DNA from: Labedella phragmitis
Lineage (GTDB): Bacteria > Actinomycetota > Actinomycetes > Actinomycetales > Microbacteriaceae
Assembly: GCF_004078635.1 (NCBI RefSeq)
Contig: NZ_RZNB01000001.1
Span: 372,001 to 436,000 of the forward strand
Direction: 5' to 3'
Length of the DNA: 64,000 bases
The notes under the pieces were generated by a model. It saw nothing but the letters and a program-made list of their open reading frames with translations. It made no database searches and was not told the DNA's origin. The position numbers were made by a program, and so were the translations under genes. The stretch's first letter is position 1. Every line of letters starts with the position of its first letter. Positions 62,867 to 64,000 of the stretch are shown piece after piece.

Positions 62867-64000
62867 GTGTCCGCGCGCGAGCTTCGTCCACGTCGCCTCA
62901 TCGGATCGATCCTGATCATGTTCGCGCTGATCGTGGCTCTCGTCGTCGCAGGGCCGGCGGACGCGAAGGGCCAGGGCGCTGCGTGTATCACGGATGCGCC
63001 GGGGATGAACAACTGTGCTCGGTTCACGTTCACCGGCGGTCCCCAGTCGTTCATCGTTCCGCCAGGGGTGACGAGCATGCGTGTCACCCTCGACGGTGCC
63101 GGTGGCGCGGGCTCGACCGGGGGGCGGACGATCGGAACCGTGATGGTGACGGCCGGTGGCGTGTTCTCGGTAACCGTGGGCGGTAAGGGCCTCGCCACCG
63201 GCGACGGCGGGTACGGGGGCGGAGGCGATGGCGGCGGATGCTCCGGCGGCGGCTCCGGCAACGGTTTGTGCGGTGACGGCGGTGGAGGCTTGACGGGGCT
63301 GTGGGCGAACGACTCGGCATTCGTCCGCGCTGCCGCCGTCCTCATCGCCGGAGGCGGCGGTGGCCGTGGAGCGGGCGACGCGTTCGGTGGAGACGGCGGC
63401 GGACCGGTCGGAGGTGACGGTTCGCCGGGAGATGGCCCCGGTGGGACGGGCGGCACCGCCACCGCGCCCGGAGCCGGTGGAAGCGGGTTCACCGGCGCCT
63501 CCGGAGGGTCAGCCGTCTCCGGCGGCGGCGGAGGCGGCGGCGGGTGGTACGGCGGAGGCGGGGGTGTCGGCTCCCCGTCGCCCAATGGGGCGAGCGGCGG
63601 AGGGGGAGGGTCCGGCTACGTCGGCGGACCAGGGGTGATTGATGCGGTCTCGCACCCCGGCGCTGCCGGAGCGCCCGGCGCGGACGGGACCGCGATCATC
63701 GAGTGGGCTGCGCCTGCTACGACCCTCACGGCCCCTCGTGACGGTTCCGTCTCCAACCAGGTGTCCCCCTCCATTGTGGGGACCGGGTCACCGGGAAACA
63801 CCGTCACCGTCACCGACGGTCGCTCGGGCGGGATCGTCTGCGCCGCGACTGTGAGGGTCGACCATTCGTGGTCCTGCGTCCCGGTCGTCCCGCTGTCATC
63901 GGGTTCCCACCTGTTGACGGCGACTGAAACGCATCCACACGGCTTCTTCTATCCCCCGTCGGCGCCGAGCACCTACATCGTCGACCTCACCCCGCCCGCT
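62867..64000 (+). CDS. Glycine-rich secreted protein with Ig-like domain (3' end outside window)
   Basis: 378 residues are visible and the frame stays open to the window edge. It starts at GTG 62867 after GGAGG. Signal peptide with RRLIGSILIMFALIVALVVA and a cleavage near PADA. Then a domain with RFTFTGGPQSFIVPPGVTSM (start of the bacterial glycine-rich domain). Next come about 180 residues of Gly/Ser/Ala-rich sequence with SGYVGGPGVID at the end. From about residue 290, TTLTAPRDGSVSNQVSPSIV and GTGSPGNTVTVTDGRSGG mark Ig-like (bacterial Ig) strands. This combination is usual in actinobacterial surface or secreted proteins. The role is likely adhesive or structural. Confidence 0.85.
   Translation, partial: MSARELRPRRLIGSILIMFALIVALVVAGPADAKGQGAACITDAPGMNNCARFTFTGGPQSFIVPPGVTSMRVTLDGAGGAGSTGGRTIGTVMVTAGGVFSVTVGGKGLATGDGGYGGGGDGGGCSGGGSGNGLCGDGGGGLTGLWANDSAFVRAAAVLIAGGGGGRGAGDAFGGDGGGPVGGDGSPGDGPGGTGGTATAPGAGGSGFTGASGGSAVSGGGGGGGGWYGGGGGVGSPSPNGASGGGGGSGYVGGPGVIDAVSHPGAAGAPGADGTAIIEWAAPATTLTAPRDGSVSNQVSPSIVGTGSPGNTVTVTDGRSGGIVCAATVRVDHSWSCVPVVPLSSGSHLLTATETHPHGFFYPPSAPSTYIVDLTPPA

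Noticed and set aside
62644-63585. Antisense proline-rich frame opposite the glycine-rich gene
   Set aside because: Poly-proline is only the complement of glycine codons. The plus-strand frame has a ribosome site and signal peptide.

Overview
The window is a high-GC actinobacterial chromosome segment. GTG and TTG starts are frequent, many genes overlap by four bases (ATGA or GTGA), and the gene content fits the Micrococcales, probably Microbacteriaceae: a sortase-E type LAVTG surface anchor, fused PutA, DUF2207, DUF4383-like, SseB-like and DUF305 proteins. This placement is inferred from protein style, not from a marker gene. I see no rRNA, tRNA, CRISPR array, prophage or insertion sequence. 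The segment reads as ordinary core and accessory chromosome, apart from a short AT-richer cassette near 60.3-61.1 kb.

Layout: 0-4.5 kb holds the 3' part of a six-repeat DUF11 surface adhesin and a LuxR-type regulator. 4.8-9.7 kb holds TrhO, a thioredoxin-reductase-like flavoprotein divergent from an XRE-cupin regulator, an SseB-like protein and an SDR coupled to an unknown gene. 9.7-12.5 kb is a coupled GtrA/GT2/GT39 glycosylation operon on the minus strand. 12.7-25.5 kb is mixed metabolism: VOC, PrpD, thioesterase, AlkA-like glycosylase, CrtI-like oxidase, BCCT osmolyte carrier, aldo-keto reductase, small membrane proteins, a second SseB-like protein and LysR. 25.6-29.4 kb is bifunctional PutA.

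29.4-39.5 kb holds regulator/target pairs (MarR, TetR with an SDR and twin operators, GntR of the YtrA type with a membrane protein), a DHA2 drug exporter, a truncated alcohol-dehydrogenase-like remnant, a stress SDR, DUF2207 and DUF305. 39.5-45.4 kb holds an Lrp regulator divergent from a DDAH-family hydrolase plus ornithine aminotransferase, then TetR divergent from a GH3 beta-glucosidase. Arginine/ornithine breakdown here and PutA could feed one route to glutamate through glutamate semialdehyde.

45.5-51.7 kb contains the most interesting unit: a FecCD-type ABC transporter whose binding-protein gene starts on a Zur/Fur-like 15-bp palindrome. A SAM methyltransferase gene is inserted between binding protein and permease, and a His-rich membrane protein and a CopC-like lipid-face protein follow on the same strand. 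51.8-60 kb holds an acyl-CoA ligase, a RecQ helicase with a C-terminal phosphoribosyltransferase-like domain, a GT2/flippase pair, and LldD with its FadR-type regulator and twin TGGTCAGACCA operators. 60.2-61.1 kb is a small secreted-protein/lipoprotein cassette of lower GC. 61.2-62.5 kb is an ArsR-SRPBCC-VOC operon with a 24-bp perfect operator. The right edge is an open-ended gene for a glycine-rich, Ig-like secreted protein.
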